From positions 1 to 64,000 of the forward strand of contig NZ_JACHLM010000005.1 of NCBI RefSeq assembly GCF_014207965.1: 64,000 nt of DNA, given 5' to 3'. Origin of the DNA: Brevundimonas bullata (GTDB taxonomy: Bacteria; Pseudomonadota; Alphaproteobacteria; Caulobacterales; Caulobacteraceae). Of this stretch, positions 43,806 through 53,874 are shown piece after piece (the stretch's first letter is position 1; the number at the start of each line of letters is the position of its first letter). The notes under the pieces are model-generated. The model did no database searches. It saw only the letters and a list, made by a program, of their open reading frames with translations, and had not been told where the DNA came from. The translations under genes were made by a program, and so were the position numbers.

Positions 43806-44551
43806 GCGCGGAAATCTCCATCACCGGCGTCGGCAAGGCGTTCGACGGCCGCAAGGTGCTCGAGGGCGTCACCGCCGACATTCACGCCGCCGAGTTCGTC
43901 TCGGTTCTCGGCCCGTCGGGCTGCGGCAAGAGCACCCTGCTGCGCCTGATCGCCGGGCTGATCCCGTTCGAGGAGGGCGCCATCCTGGTCAACGGAGAGG
44001 TCGTGACCGCGCCCTCGGCGGCGATGGGTTTTGTCTTCCAGACGTCGAACCTGCTGCCCTGGCTCAATGTCCGCGACAATCTGCTGCTTGGGATCAATCT
44101 CGACGCCGGGGCGCAGCGGCTGGACGAGGCGGCGCTCGCCGAACTGGTCGAGACCCTCGGCCTGACCGGCTTCGAGGCCAGCTATCCGCACCAGTTGTCG
44201 GGCGGGATGCGGCACCGCGTGGCCATTGGCCAGGCGTTGGCGCGCAATCCGCAAATCCTGCTGATGGACGAGCCCTTCGGCGCCCTGGACGCCCTGACGC
44301 GCGACCGGCTCAACATGGAGCTGCTGCGTCTGTGGCAGCGCGACCGCAAGACGGTTGTCCTGGTCACGCACAGCATTTCCGAGGCCGTGCTGCTGTCGGA
44401 CCGCGTGCTGGTGATGTCAGAGCGGCCGGGCACGATCATCGAGGATGTGCGTATCGACCTGCCGCGCCCGCGCGACCCCAGCGTCACGCGCGAGGACCCG
44501 GCCTTTGGCGACTACGTCGTTCGGCTCAGCAAATTGATGGGAGTAGCGTGA
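43802..44551 (+). CDS. ABC transporter ATP-binding protein (SsuB/TauB type)
   Basis: A 249-aa ATPase with Walker A GPSGCGKST, Q-loop FQTSNLLPWL, signature LSGGM, Walker B LLMDEPFGALD and H-loop VTHSISEA, matching SsuB/TauB/NrtD-like subunits. It energises the importer made with the permease and binding protein upstream. The stop overlaps the hydrolase start by one base (TGATG). Confidence 0.92.
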   Translation: MSAEISITGVGKAFDGRKVLEGVTADIHAAEFVSVLGPSGCGKSTLLRLIAGLIPFEEGAILVNGEVVTAPSAAMGFVFQTSNLLPWLNVRDNLLLGINLDAGAQRLDEAALAELVETLGLTGFEASYPHQLSGGMRHRVAIGQALARNPQILLMDEPFGALDALTRDRLNMELLRLWQRDRKTVVLVTHSISEAVLLSDRVLVMSERPGTIIEDVRIDLPRPRDPSVTREDPAFGDYVVRLSKLMGVA

Positions 44552-45378
44552 TGGAATACGGGGTTCTGAAGACCGCCGGCGCCGAGATCTATTACCAGAC
44601 GCAGGGCGCGGGGCCGGCGGTGGTGCTGGCGCACGGCATCGGCGGTAACCACGCCCTCTGGTACGGCCAGATTGATGCGTTGGCGCGGTCGAACCGCGTC
44701 ATCCTGTTCGATCATCGCGGCTTCGGCCTGTCGCGCGATCTGGATGGACGCGGGCGCGACGCCTTTGTCGAGGATCTGGTCGCCCTGCTGGATCATCTGG
44801 GTGAGGAGAGGGTGGCGCTGATCGGCCAGTCGATGGGGGCGGGGACCTGCATCGGCTTCGCCCATCAGGCGCCCGAACGCGTCGCGGCGCTGGCGATCTG
44901 CGACAGCCTGCACGGTATCGTCGAAAGCGCGGCGGTAAAGGCGATCATGGACGAGGCTCGCACGAGGACCGCCGTGATGGATCAGGTCGACCGCGTCCTG
45001 GGCACCCAGGCGCCGCGCGACCTGGCCATGGTCTATCGCCAGATCTCCAGCTTCAACGCCGTGGATCGCCACAACCTGACGGGTCGTTTCGAGGCGCGCC
45101 CGGCGGCTGATCTGGCGGGCAAGGGCTATCCCATTCTGTTCCTGTGCGGCGTCGAGGACGTGATCTTCCCGATCGAGGCGGTGCGTCTGGTTCAGGCGGA
45201 GGTCGCGGGGTCCTTCCTGGTCGAGGTCAACGATGTCGGCCATTCGGTCTTCCTCGAGGCGCCGGTTCAGTTCAACGACACCCTCCTGTCTCTGCTCCAG
45301 ATGGCCGGCCACGTCGGCAAGGGCGGCGCGGCGCACAGCAACACCGCCGGCTATGTGCGGGTCGGAGGCCAGGCATGA
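44551..45378 (+). CDS. Alpha/beta-hydrolase, ring-fission/enol-lactone hydrolase-like
   Basis: A 275-aa alpha/beta-hydrolase with oxyanion HGIGG, nucleophile Ser about 94 in GQSMG, acid Asp about 203 and His about 231 in VGHSVF. It resembles both meta-ring-fission (2-hydroxymuconate semialdehyde) hydrolases and 3-oxoadipate enol-lactonases. The 3-hydroxyanthranilate route needs no such hydrolase, so it may act on the product of a VOC dioxygenase or belong to the unassigned branch. It overlaps the next gene by 4 bp. Confidence 0.83.
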   Translation: MEYGVLKTAGAEIYYQTQGAGPAVVLAHGIGGNHALWYGQIDALARSNRVILFDHRGFGLSRDLDGRGRDAFVEDLVALLDHLGEERVALIGQSMGAGTCIGFAHQAPERVAALAICDSLHGIVESAAVKAIMDEARTRTAVMDQVDRVLGTQAPRDLAMVYRQISSFNAVDRHNLTGRFEARPAADLAGKGYPILFLCGVEDVIFPIEAVRLVQAEVAGSFLVEVNDVGHSVFLEAPVQFNDTLLSLLQMAGHVGKGGAAHSNTAGYVRVGGQA

Positions 45379-46853
45379 CCAATACGGCCTATCCCTTCGC
45401 CCAGCGCGACATCCTGAACTACGTCGACGGCGCCTTCGTCGCTGGCGATGTCCATTTCGACAATGTGAACCCTGTGACTGGCGCCGTCGCGGCGCGCGTG
45501 TCCCAGGCCGATCAGGCCCTGGTCGACCGGGCCGTGGCGGCGGGCCGCCGGGCGCTCAAGGGGCCGTGGGGAAAGATGTCCCAGGCCGAGCGCTGCAAGC
45601 TCCTGGTCCGTGTCGCCGAGGGCATCGAGGCGCGCTTCGACGACTTCGCGGCGGCCGAGATCGCCGATACCGGCAAGTCGCTGCATCAGGCGCGCACCAT
45701 CGACATCCCGCGCGGGGCCGCCAACTTCCGCGCCTTCGCCGCTATGGCCGAGGCCCGGGCCATGCCCAGCTTCCGCACTGATCTTCCAGATGGACGTAGC
45801 GCCATCAACTATGCCGTCGCCCGCCCTCTAGGGGTGGTGGCGATCATCTCGCCGTGGAACTTGCCGTTGCTGCTGATGACGTGGAAGGTCGCGCCGGCCC
45901 TGGCCTGCGGCAATGTGGTGGTGGTCAAGCCGAGCGAGGAAACCCCCTCGACCGCGACCCTGCTGGCCGAGGTGATGGACGCCGCGGGCGTGCCGCCGGG
46001 CGTGTTCAACCTCGTCCACGGTTTCGGCGCGGCCTCGACTGGCGAATGGCTGACCGCCAACCCCGACATCGACGCCATCACCTTCACAGGCGAGTCGGCC
46101 ACGGGCGGCGCCATCATGCGGGTGGCGGCGGCGGGGGTGAAGCCGGTCTCGTTCGAGCTGGGCGGCAAGAACGCCGCCCTGGTCTTTGCCGACTGCGATT
46201 TCGACGAAGCCATCGCGGGGACGGTGCGCTCGGTCTTTTCCAACTGCGGCCAGGTCTGCCTGTGCACCGAGCGCATCTATGTCGAACGGCCGATTTTCGA
46301 GCGCTTCGTCAAGGCCCTGGCCGAGCGCGCCGAGGCCCTGACCATCGGCGATCCCTGGTCCGGGGCCGACATGGGGCCGCTGATCTCGCGCGGCCATCGC
46401 GACAAGGTGCTGGGCTATTATGATCTGGCGCGCGAAGAGGGCGCCACGGTGGTCACCGGCGGGGGCGTGCCTTCGTTCGACAGCGCGCTGGACCAGGGCG
46501 CCTTTGTCCAGCCCACCATCCTAACCGGCCTGGGTCACGACGCTCGCTGTGTGCGCGAAGAGATTTTCGGCCCCGTCTGCCACATCGCGCCCTTCGACAC
46601 CGAAGCCGAAGCGATCGAGCTGGCCAACGACAGCGACTATGGTCTGGCGGCGGCGATCTGGACGCGCGACGTGGGCCGCGCCCATCGGGTCGCGGGGCAG
46701 ATGGAAACCGGCATCGTCTGGGTCAATGAATGGTTTCTGCGCGACCTGCGCACGCCCTTTGGCGGCATGAAGCTGTCGGGCATCGGGCGCGAAGGCGGCG
46801 AGGCGTCTCTGAGCTTCTACTCGGAGCCCACCAATATCTGCGTCAAACTCTAG
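45375..46853 (+). CDS. 2-aminomuconate 6-semialdehyde dehydrogenase (NbaE/AmnC type)
   Basis: A 492-aa NAD-dependent ALDH of the hydroxy/aminomuconate semialdehyde group. Asn in ISPWNLPLL, cofactor FTGESATGG, Glu in FELGGKNAA and catalytic Cys about 295 in NCGQVCLCTERIYV are visible. The C-terminal stretch LRTPFGGMKLSGIGREGG and the ending NICVKL are typical of DmpC/AmnC relatives. It oxidises the ACMSD product to 2-aminomuconate. The other close reading, 2-hydroxymuconate semialdehyde dehydrogenase, is disfavoured by the adjacent deaminase and 3-HAA dioxygenase genes. Confidence 0.92.
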   Translation: MTNTAYPFAQRDILNYVDGAFVAGDVHFDNVNPVTGAVAARVSQADQALVDRAVAAGRRALKGPWGKMSQAERCKLLVRVAEGIEARFDDFAAAEIADTGKSLHQARTIDIPRGAANFRAFAAMAEARAMPSFRTDLPDGRSAINYAVARPLGVVAIISPWNLPLLLMTWKVAPALACGNVVVVKPSEETPSTATLLAEVMDAAGVPPGVFNLVHGFGAASTGEWLTANPDIDAITFTGESATGGAIMRVAAAGVKPVSFELGGKNAALVFADCDFDEAIAGTVRSVFSNCGQVCLCTERIYVERPIFERFVKALAERAEALTIGDPWSGADMGPLISRGHRDKVLGYYDLAREEGATVVTGGGVPSFDSALDQGAFVQPTILTGLGHDARCVREEIFGPVCHIAPFDTEAEAIELANDSDYGLAAAIWTRDVGRAHRVAGQMETGIVWVNEWFLRDLRTPFGGMKLSGIGREGGEASLSFYSEPTNICVKL

Positions 46854-46864
46854 GGGGGGACGAC

Positions 46865-47640
46865 ATGACGGACATCGCGACAATCGCCGCAAGACTGGAC
46901 GCCGCCGCGCGCGACGCGCGGGCGATCCAGCAGATCACCGGACAGGAAGGCGAGCTGGCGCTGAGCGACGCCTATGACATCCAGCGCGCCGTGATCGATC
47001 ATCGCTTGGCGCGCGGCGCCGCCCTGGTCGGGGTCAAGATGGGCTTCACCAGTGAAGCCAAGATGGTCCAGATGGGCCTGAAGGATCAGATCTGGGGCCG
47101 ACTGACGTCCGATATGGTGGTTCAGAACGGCGGCGTTCTCGACCGCGCCCGCTTCATCCATCCGCGCGTCGAGCCCGAGGTCGCGGTGCGGCTCAAGGCC
47201 CCGCTGACGGGCGAGGTCACCTATGAGGAGGCCCTGGCTGCGGTCGAGGCCGTGGCGCCGGCGCTGGAGATCATCGACAGCCGCTACGAGAACTTCCGCT
47301 TCGCCCTGGGTGATGTGGTCGCCGACAACGCCTCGTCTTCGGCCTTTGTCGTGGGGGCGTGGCTGCCCGCCGATACCGACGTGGCCGACGTGCCGATGGT
47401 GATGAGCGTCGACGGCGCCGTCGTCGAGACCGGGACGAGCGCGGCCATCCTCGGCGATCCGATCCGCTCTCTGGTCGCGGCGGCGCGGCTGGCCGGGGCG
47501 GCGGGGCTGACGCTTCAGCCCAGCTGGACCGTGATGCTGGGCGGCGCGACGGCGGCGGCGGCTATCGGCTTGGCACGTGCGGTTTCGCTCGACGCCGGTC
47601 ATCTGGGCCGCGTCGGCTTCACTGTCGCAGGCTCTGCGGC

Positions 47641-47644
<4 letters not shown>
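46865..47644 (+). CDS. 4-oxalocrotonate decarboxylase (DmpH/NbaG type)
   Basis: A 259-aa member of the hydratase/decarboxylase family. [18 protein letters not shown] and GRLTSDMVV match the decarboxylase (DmpH) side; metal Glu residues lie in [11 protein letters not shown] and the following ALEIIDSRY. It converts 4-oxalocrotonate, made by deamination of 2-aminomuconate, to 2-hydroxypenta-2,4-dienoate. It follows the semialdehyde dehydrogenase after 11 bp with GGGGGGA before the ATG, and overlaps the deaminase gene by 4 bp. Confidence 0.88.
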
Positions 47645-48630
<986 letters not shown>

Positions 48631-48631
<1 letters not shown>

Positions 48632-49413
48632 TGTCAGACGCCTATGAAACCGCCGCGCGCCGGCTGCGCGACGCCTATTCGGGGGAGGGGGTCGCCCCCT
48701 TGCGCGACCTTCTGGAGCCGACCGATGCGGACGGCGCCTATGCGGTGCAGACCATCAATACGCGCTTTTGGGAAGCTGAGGGGCGAAGGATCGTTGGTCG
48801 TAAGGCCGGGCTGACGGCGAAGGCAGTGCAGACCCAGCTCGGGGTCGATCAGCCTGACTTCGGCGTCCTGTTCGACGACATGCGGATCGCCGACGGCGGT
48901 CGCCTTGATCCTGCGCGGACGATCCAGCCCAAGGCCGAGGCGGAGATCGCCTTCGTCCTCGGCGCCGACCTGTCTGACCCTGAAACGACCGTGGAACAGG
49001 TGATGGCGGCGGTCGCCAGCGTTCACGCGGCCATCGAGATCGTAGACAGCCGGATCGCCGACTGGAAGATCACCTTCGCCGACACCGTCGCCGACAACGG
49101 GTCCTCGGCCTTCTTTGTGCTCGCCGATGCGGGGACGCCGCTGGCCGGGCTCGACCTCGAAGGAGCCGCGATGGCGATGAGCGTCAATGGCGCGGTCGTC
49201 TCGACCGGCGTCGGCGCGGCGGCCCTGGGCAACCCGCTCAACGCGGCGGCCTGGCTGGCGCGCACGCTGGCCGAGCGCGGCGAGCCGCTGAAGGCGGGCG
49301 ATGTGCTGCTGGCCGGGGCGCTGGGTCCCATGGTGGCGTTGAACCCGGGCGACCACGTGGTTGCTGCGATCGACGGCCTCGGCGACGTCCGCTTCACCTA
49401 TGGCGAGGGCTGA
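48631..49413 (+). CDS. 2-oxopent-4-enoate hydratase (DmpE/NbaH type)
   Basis: A 260-aa hydratase-family protein. [27 protein letters not shown] is characteristic of DmpE/MhpD hydratases; metal Glu residues lie in [12 protein letters not shown]. It hydrates 2-hydroxypenta-2,4-dienoate to 4-hydroxy-2-oxovalerate. It is homologous to the decarboxylase at 46865, and the pair is normally found together, since DmpE and DmpH form a complex in the catechol meta pathway. Confidence 0.9.
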
Positions 49414-49417
49414 GGTC

Positions 49418-50356
49418 ATGACTCCTAAGCACAAGACCAAGGTCGCCATCATCGGCTCGGGCAATATCGGCACCGACCTGATGATCAAGATCATGCGCCT
49501 GTCCGACACGCTGGAGATGGCGGCCTTCGTCGGCATCGACCCGGAATCGGATGGCTTGAAGCGCGCCGAACGCCTGGGCGTGCCGGTCACCGCCGAGGGA
49601 CTGGATGGCCTGATAGCCCTGCCGGGATTTGCCGACATCGCCATTGTCTTCGACGCGACATCGGCGGGCGCGCACAGGCGGCACAGCGAGGCGCTGACGG
49701 CGCACGGCAAGCGGGTCATCGACCTGACCCCGGCGGCGATCGGGCCCTATGTGATCCCGCCGGTCAACGGCGAGGCGCATCTGGATGCGCCCAACGTCAA
49801 CATGGTGACCTGCGGCGGGCAGGCGACCATCCCCATCGTCGCGGCGGTGAACCGGGTCGCCAAGGTGCACTATGGTGAGATCGTCGCCTCCATCGCCTCG
49901 AAGAGCGCCGGCCCCGGCACGCGCGCCAACATCGACGAGTTCACCGAGACGACCAGCCAGGCCATTGCCCAAGTGGGCGGCGCGACGCGCGGCAAGGCCA
50001 TCATCGTTCTCAACCCCGCCGAACCGCCGCTGATCATGCGCGACACCGTCTATTGCCTGTGCGACGACGGCGACCGCGAGGCCATCCGCCGCTCTGTCGA
50101 GGCCATGGTAGCCGAGGTCCAGACCTATGTGCCGGGCTATCGCCTCAAGCAGGCGGTGCAGTTCGAAAGCGTCGGCGGCAACGCGCCCTTGCGCATCCCC
50201 GAAATGGGCGGCGAGTTCACGGGCCTGAAGGTCAGCGTCTTCCTCGAGGTCGAAGGGGCGGCGCACTACCTGCCGGCCTATGCCGGCAATCTCGACATCA
50301 TGACTTCGGCGGCGCTTAAGACCGCCGAGAAGATCGCCGAAAGGATCGCCGCGTGA
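49418..50356 (+). CDS. Acetaldehyde dehydrogenase (acetylating), DmpF/MhpF/NbaJ
   Basis: A 312-aa CoA-dependent dehydrogenase at family length, with Rossmann [12 protein letters not shown], catalytic Cys about 132 in [11 protein letters not shown], and [15 protein letters not shown]. It turns acetaldehyde, channelled from the aldolase, into acetyl-CoA. The start at 49418 is 4 bp after the hydratase stop; the preceding in-frame residues belong to the hydratase 3' end in another frame. The GTGA overlap with the aldolase gene reflects the known DmpFG complex. Confidence 0.95.
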   Translation: MTPKHKTKVAIIGSGNIGTDLMIKIMRLSDTLEMAAFVGIDPESDGLKRAERLGVPVTAEGLDGLIALPGFADIAIVFDATSAGAHRRHSEALTAHGKRVIDLTPAAIGPYVIPPVNGEAHLDAPNVNMVTCGGQATIPIVAAVNRVAKVHYGEIVASIASKSAGPGTRANIDEFTETTSQAIAQVGGATRGKAIIVLNPAEPPLIMRDTVYCLCDDGDREAIRRSVEAMVAEVQTYVPGYRLKQAVQFESVGGNAPLRIPEMGGEFTGLKVSVFLEVEGAAHYLPAYAGNLDIMTSAALKTAEKIAERIAA

Positions 50357-51399
50357 CCTTCGATCCCACCGCCACCAAGCTTTATATTCAGGACGTCACC
50401 CTGCGTGACGGGATGCACGCCATCCGCCACCAGTATGGCCTCGAGCATGTCCAGGCCATCGCCCGCGCGCTCGACCGCGCCAAGGTCGACGCCATCGAGG
50501 TCGCCCACGGCGACGGCCTGAACGGCTCCAGCTTCAACTACGGCTTCGGCGCCCACACCGATTGGGACTGGATCGGCGCGGTGGCTGACGTTCTCGAACA
50601 CAGCGTGCTCACCACCTTGCTCCTTCCGGGCATCGGGACCGCGCATGACCTGAAGCGCGCCTATGATCTGGGCGTGCGCTCGGTGCGCATCGCCACCCAT
50701 TGCACCGAGGCCGATGTGGCCCAGCAGCATATCGAGGCCGCCCGCACCCTGGGCATGGACGTGTCCGGCTTCCTGATGATGAGCCACATGTCCGAGCCCG
50801 ACGCCCTGGCCCAGCAGGCCAAGCTGATGGAGACCTATGGCGCGCACTGCGTCTATGTCACCGACAGCGGCGGCGCCATGACGATGGACCAATATGCCGC
50901 GCGTCTGGCGGCCTATGACCGGGTGCTGAAGCCCGAGACCCAGCGCGGCGTCCATGCCCACCACAATCTGTCGCTGGGCGTGGCCAACAGCATCGTCGCG
51001 GTCCAGGGCGGCGCCATCCGTGTCGACGCCTCTCTGGCCGGCATGGGCGCCGGCGCGGGCAACGCCCCGCTCGAGGTCTTCATCGCCGCCGCCGAGGTGC
51101 AGGGCTGGAACCACGGCTGCGATCTCTACGCCCTGATGGACGCCGCCGAGGATTTGGTCCGACCGCTTCAGGACCGCCCCGTGCGCGTCGATCGCGAAAC
51201 CCTCACGCTCGGCTATGCGGGGGTCTACTCTAGCTTCCTGCGCCATGCCGAGAAGGCCGCCGCCGAGCATGGGCTCGACACGCGAGCCATCCTTGTCGAG
51301 CTGGGCCGACGCAAGATGGTTGGCGGTCAGGAAGACATGATCATGGACGTGGCGCTGGACATGGCGCGGGCGTCAGCTGGCGGCGCGATCGCCCACTGA
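50353..51399 (+). CDS. 4-hydroxy-2-oxovalerate aldolase, DmpG/MhpE/NbaI
   Basis: A 348-aa DRE-TIM/HMGL-type aldolase. The metal and catalytic motif [14 protein letters not shown] at the N-terminus, [11 protein letters not shown] and [13 protein letters not shown] are visible, with a C-terminal DmpG communication domain (about 290-340). It splits 4-hydroxy-2-oxovalerate to pyruvate and acetaldehyde. It starts with GTG at 50353 overlapping the dehydrogenase gene. Confidence 0.95.
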   Translation: MTFDPTATKLYIQDVTLRDGMHAIRHQYGLEHVQAIARALDRAKVDAIEVAHGDGLNGSSFNYGFGAHTDWDWIGAVADVLEHSVLTTLLLPGIGTAHDLKRAYDLGVRSVRIATHCTEADVAQQHIEAARTLGMDVSGFLMMSHMSEPDALAQQAKLMETYGAHCVYVTDSGGAMTMDQYAARLAAYDRVLKPETQRGVHAHHNLSLGVANSIVAVQGGAIRVDASLAGMGAGAGNAPLEVFIAAAEVQGWNHGCDLYALMDAAEDLVRPLQDRPVRVDRETLTLGYAGVYSSFLRHAEKAAAEHGLDTRAILVELGRRKMVGGQEDMIMDVALDMARASAGGAIAH

Positions 51400-51400
51400 C

Positions 51401-51940
51401 ATGACGCTGTCCCTGATCGGCCTGTCCGGCAGCCTGCGCCGCCGGTCCTACAGCACCGCCGTCCTGCTAACGCTCCGCGACGTCTTGCCGGATGACGTGC
51501 GGCTGGACGTGCGGTCTCTTGAAGACATCCCGCTCTTCAACGACGATCTCGACGGCGAGGACGCCCCCGTGTCAGTCGTCGCCCTGCGCCGCGCCGTCGC
51601 CGCAGCGGACGGTCTCGTGGTGATCTCGCCGGAGTACAACCACGGCATGAGCGGGGTGATGAAAAACGCGCTGGACTGGCTTTCTCGGCCCGGCATGAAC
51701 AGTTGCCTGCGAGACAAGCCGGCGTTGACCATGACTGCCTCGCCGTCGGCGCTCGGCGGCGTCCGCGCCCAGCAGCAACTCAACGAGACCTTCATCGCCA
51801 CCTGTTCTCGGCTGGTGATCCGCCGCCAGATCGTGATCGGCATGGTGGCCGAGAAGGTCATGGATGGTCGGCTGGTTCACCCGCCGACCCTGGACTTCGT
51901 TCTGGAGGGCTTTCGCGATTTGCGTGACGTCTGTGGTTGA
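51401..51940 (+). CDS. NAD(P)H-dependent FMN reductase family protein
   Basis: A 179-aa flavodoxin-like protein with FMN-phosphate loop LIGLSGSLRRRSYSTAVL and SPEYNHGMSGVMKNALDWLSR, typical of NADPH-dependent FMN/quinone/chromate reductases. It starts 1 bp after the aldolase stop, so it is the last gene of the operon. Possible roles are supplying reduced flavin to a monooxygenase encoded elsewhere or reducing quinoid by-products of aminophenols; this is inference. Confidence 0.88.
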   Translation: MTLSLIGLSGSLRRRSYSTAVLLTLRDVLPDDVRLDVRSLEDIPLFNDDLDGEDAPVSVVALRRAVAAADGLVVISPEYNHGMSGVMKNALDWLSRPGMNSCLRDKPALTMTASPSALGGVRAQQQLNETFIATCSRLVIRRQIVIGMVAEKVMDGRLVHPPTLDFVLEGFRDLRDVCG

Positions 51941-52343
51941 AGCTCGTCAGTTCAGTTCGCGGCAAAAAGCCGATGAACGCTGCGGGTAGGGAATGATCTA
52001 GGCGCAAATATCCACCGTACTCCAAATGCTATGGCGGACGGTGCGGGCTCCCGCAGCCAAAGCATTCAAGAAAACCCCGAAGCTCCAGGCTGCGGGGTTT
52101 TCTGCTTTCCGCAGCGAGATCGACGCTCACGACGGGCGATGCCACGTCCGTTGTCGCAGGCAGCCGTGCCGCGCTGCCCTCGCCAGGAGCAGACGCATCT
52201 CTGCTCCGATCCGCTATGAAGGTGGTAGCGTTCTGACGTTAAACCGACACCAAACTTCATCCTCGCTGTCATGATCGGTCCCTATAGCCACGCTCCGTCA
52301 GGGGGCGTCGCGTGTGATCAGTCACGAACAGGAGGTGGGGCGG
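51941..52343. other. Gene-free spacer between the aromatic region and the FecI system
   Basis: No credible gene. It holds the degenerate tRNA-fMet 3'-end/terminator copy 3 at 52047-52124 and then about 200 bp leading to the ECF sigma gene. A palindrome TGCGGG-CT-CCCGCA (52042-52055) overlaps the start of the repeat. Confidence 0.7.
52047..52124 (+). repeat. tRNA-fMet 3' end plus trailer, direct-repeat copy 3 (degenerate)
   Basis: It matches 59-135 from the acceptor-stem bases GCTCCCGCA through the terminator and about 20 bp beyond, with about four differences. A C-to-A change at 52080 breaks one pair of the terminator stem (52071-52101), suggesting relaxed constraint. No tRNA body precedes it. 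Confidence 0.88.
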
Positions 52344-52829
52344 ATGCTGGCGGCGCAGAATCGGGTCCTGCTGGCCTATGTGCGGCGACGGCTGACGATA
52401 GCGGGCGACGCCGAGGACGTGGCGCAAGAGGCGATCATGCGCGTCCTGGCGCGGGCGCGCGAGACGCTGATCAACGACCCTCTGTCCTACGCCATGCGGG
52501 CGGCGCGCAACATTCTGATCGATCGCGGTCGCCGTGTCGCCAACGTGCAGATCGAGGATCTGGAAGAGGCGGGTCATCTCATCGACAGCGGGGCGACGCC
52601 GCTGGAGGCGCTGGACATGAGTGAACGACTGCAACTATGTCAGCGGGCGCTGGAGGCCATGCCGGCCTTGCGGCGTGAGGTCTTTGTGCGACGTCGTGCG
52701 GGCGAGGAGTCTTATGAAGCGATCGCTCGTGATCTGAGATTGTCGGTCGAGGCCGTGCAGAAACATTACAGCCGCGCAGCTCAGACGCTGCGCCGAACGG
52801 CGGAGGGCCGCCATGCCGATCAGATTTAA
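52344..52829 (+). CDS. ECF sigma factor, FecI-like
   Basis: A 161-aa sigma-70 family protein with region 2 (DAEDVAQEAIMRVLARARE, SYAMRAARNILIDRGRR) and region 4 ([38 protein letters not shown]). It directs transcription of the downstream TonB receptor when released by the FecR-like anti-sigma protein. The ATG at 52344 is chosen because AGGAGG lies 8 bases upstream; a GTG at 52314 would add ten residues. It overlaps fecR by 17 bp. Confidence 0.92.
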   Translation: MLAAQNRVLLAYVRRRLTIAGDAEDVAQEAIMRVLARARETLINDPLSYAMRAARNILIDRGRRVANVQIEDLEEAGHLIDSGATPLEALDMSERLQLCQRALEAMPALRREVFVRRRAGEESYEAIARDLRLSVEAVQKHYSRAAQTLRRTAEGRHADQI

Positions 52830-53778
52830 CCGATCGAAAGATGATCGGCAGGCTGCGCTTTGGGCTGACGCCAGACGGGCGGCGACATGGTCGCCACAGC
52901 AACAGGCGGCGCTTGATCAGTGGCTGGAGGGGCGTCCGGAACGGGCGGAGTTGCTGAGGCGGCATGACGCCCTGATTTCCGACGCCGCCGTGATCTGGGC
53001 GTCGCAGCGGGTGGCGCGGGCGCGGCCGGCGCCGCGGGGCCGGCAGTCGGCGCCGCGCGCCCTTGTCATCGGGGGCGGCCTGGCGGCGGTTTGCGGGGCG
53101 CTGGCGCTTGTGGCGGTCCTCATGCCGCGAGGGGACCTGATCGTCGGCTCCAGGGGCGTCCCGCAGCCTGTCGCGCTGGCGGACGGTTCCGCCGTTCTGC
53201 TGAACGGGTTGAGCGAAGTTCGCGTCGAACTGGACGACAAGGAACGTCGGTTGCGTCTCAAGGGCGAGGGCTTCTTTGAAGTCGCGCCTGACAAGGAACG
53301 ACCTTTCTCGGTCGAAGTGGACGGCGTGCGCGTCACGGCCCTGGGGACCCGGTTCAACGTGGATCAACGCCAGACCCCTGACGGCAAGGTGGTTGAGGTG
53401 GTGGTGTTCGAGGGCGTCGTGAAGGTGATGTCGAACCGGGGCATGTGGATGAAGGTGCGCGCGGGTGAACGCGCGACAGTCCTGGGCGGCGTGGTGGAAC
53501 GCGAGACAATGTTCAGGCCGGAAGCCGAGACCGATGTTCCGTCCTGGGCCAAGGGGTGGCTGGAGTTCAATGAAGCGACCCTGGCCAGTGTGGTCGAGGA
53601 CCTGGAACGCGCCACAGGCGTCCAGGTCAAGCTGGCGGACCCGGGCGTGGGGCGGGCCCTGGTCAGCGGGCGTTTCGCCTATGACCGACCGGAAGACGCC
53701 CTGGCCGCCATGGCTGGAATTCACGGCTTCAAACTGACCCGTCAGGGGGCGGATCATTTTGAGATTTCCAAAGGTTAG
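52813..53778 (+). CDS. FecR-like anti-sigma/sensor protein
   Basis: A 321-aa inner-membrane protein. A cytoplasmic N-terminal DUF4880-like segment (LWADARRAATWSPQQQAALDQWLEG), one transmembrane helix (about 82-105) and a periplasmic FecR domain (DGSAVLLNGLSEVRVE, LKGEGFFEVAPDKERPFSVEV, VTALGTRFNV) with a C-terminal STN-like DUF4974 region (LEFNEATLASVVEDLERATGVQV) are visible. It passes the receptor-occupancy signal to the sigma factor encoded just upstream. Confidence 0.92.
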   Translation: MPIRFNRSKDDRQAALWADARRAATWSPQQQAALDQWLEGRPERAELLRRHDALISDAAVIWASQRVARARPAPRGRQSAPRALVIGGGLAAVCGALALVAVLMPRGDLIVGSRGVPQPVALADGSAVLLNGLSEVRVELDDKERRLRLKGEGFFEVAPDKERPFSVEVDGVRVTALGTRFNVDQRQTPDGKVVEVVVFEGVVKVMSNRGMWMKVRAGERATVLGGVVERETMFRPEAETDVPSWAKGWLEFNEATLASVVEDLERATGVQVKLADPGVGRALVSGRFAYDRPEDALAAMAGIHGFKLTRQGADHFEISKG

Positions 53779-53874
53779 GCGACCTTCAGGGCAAGTTTTC
53801 ATGACAGCTGTCAGGACCTCTGCAGTCGCCGTCTAACCCCATAACGATCCGTATGATCGCAGGGGATTTATCGA

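Noticed and set aside
52042..52055. TGCGGG-CT-CCCGCA as a mini tRNA acceptor remnant or hairpin
   Set aside because: A 2-nt loop is not viable and the 5' arm does not match the tRNA-fMet 5' strand convincingly; only the 3' arm belongs to the repeat.
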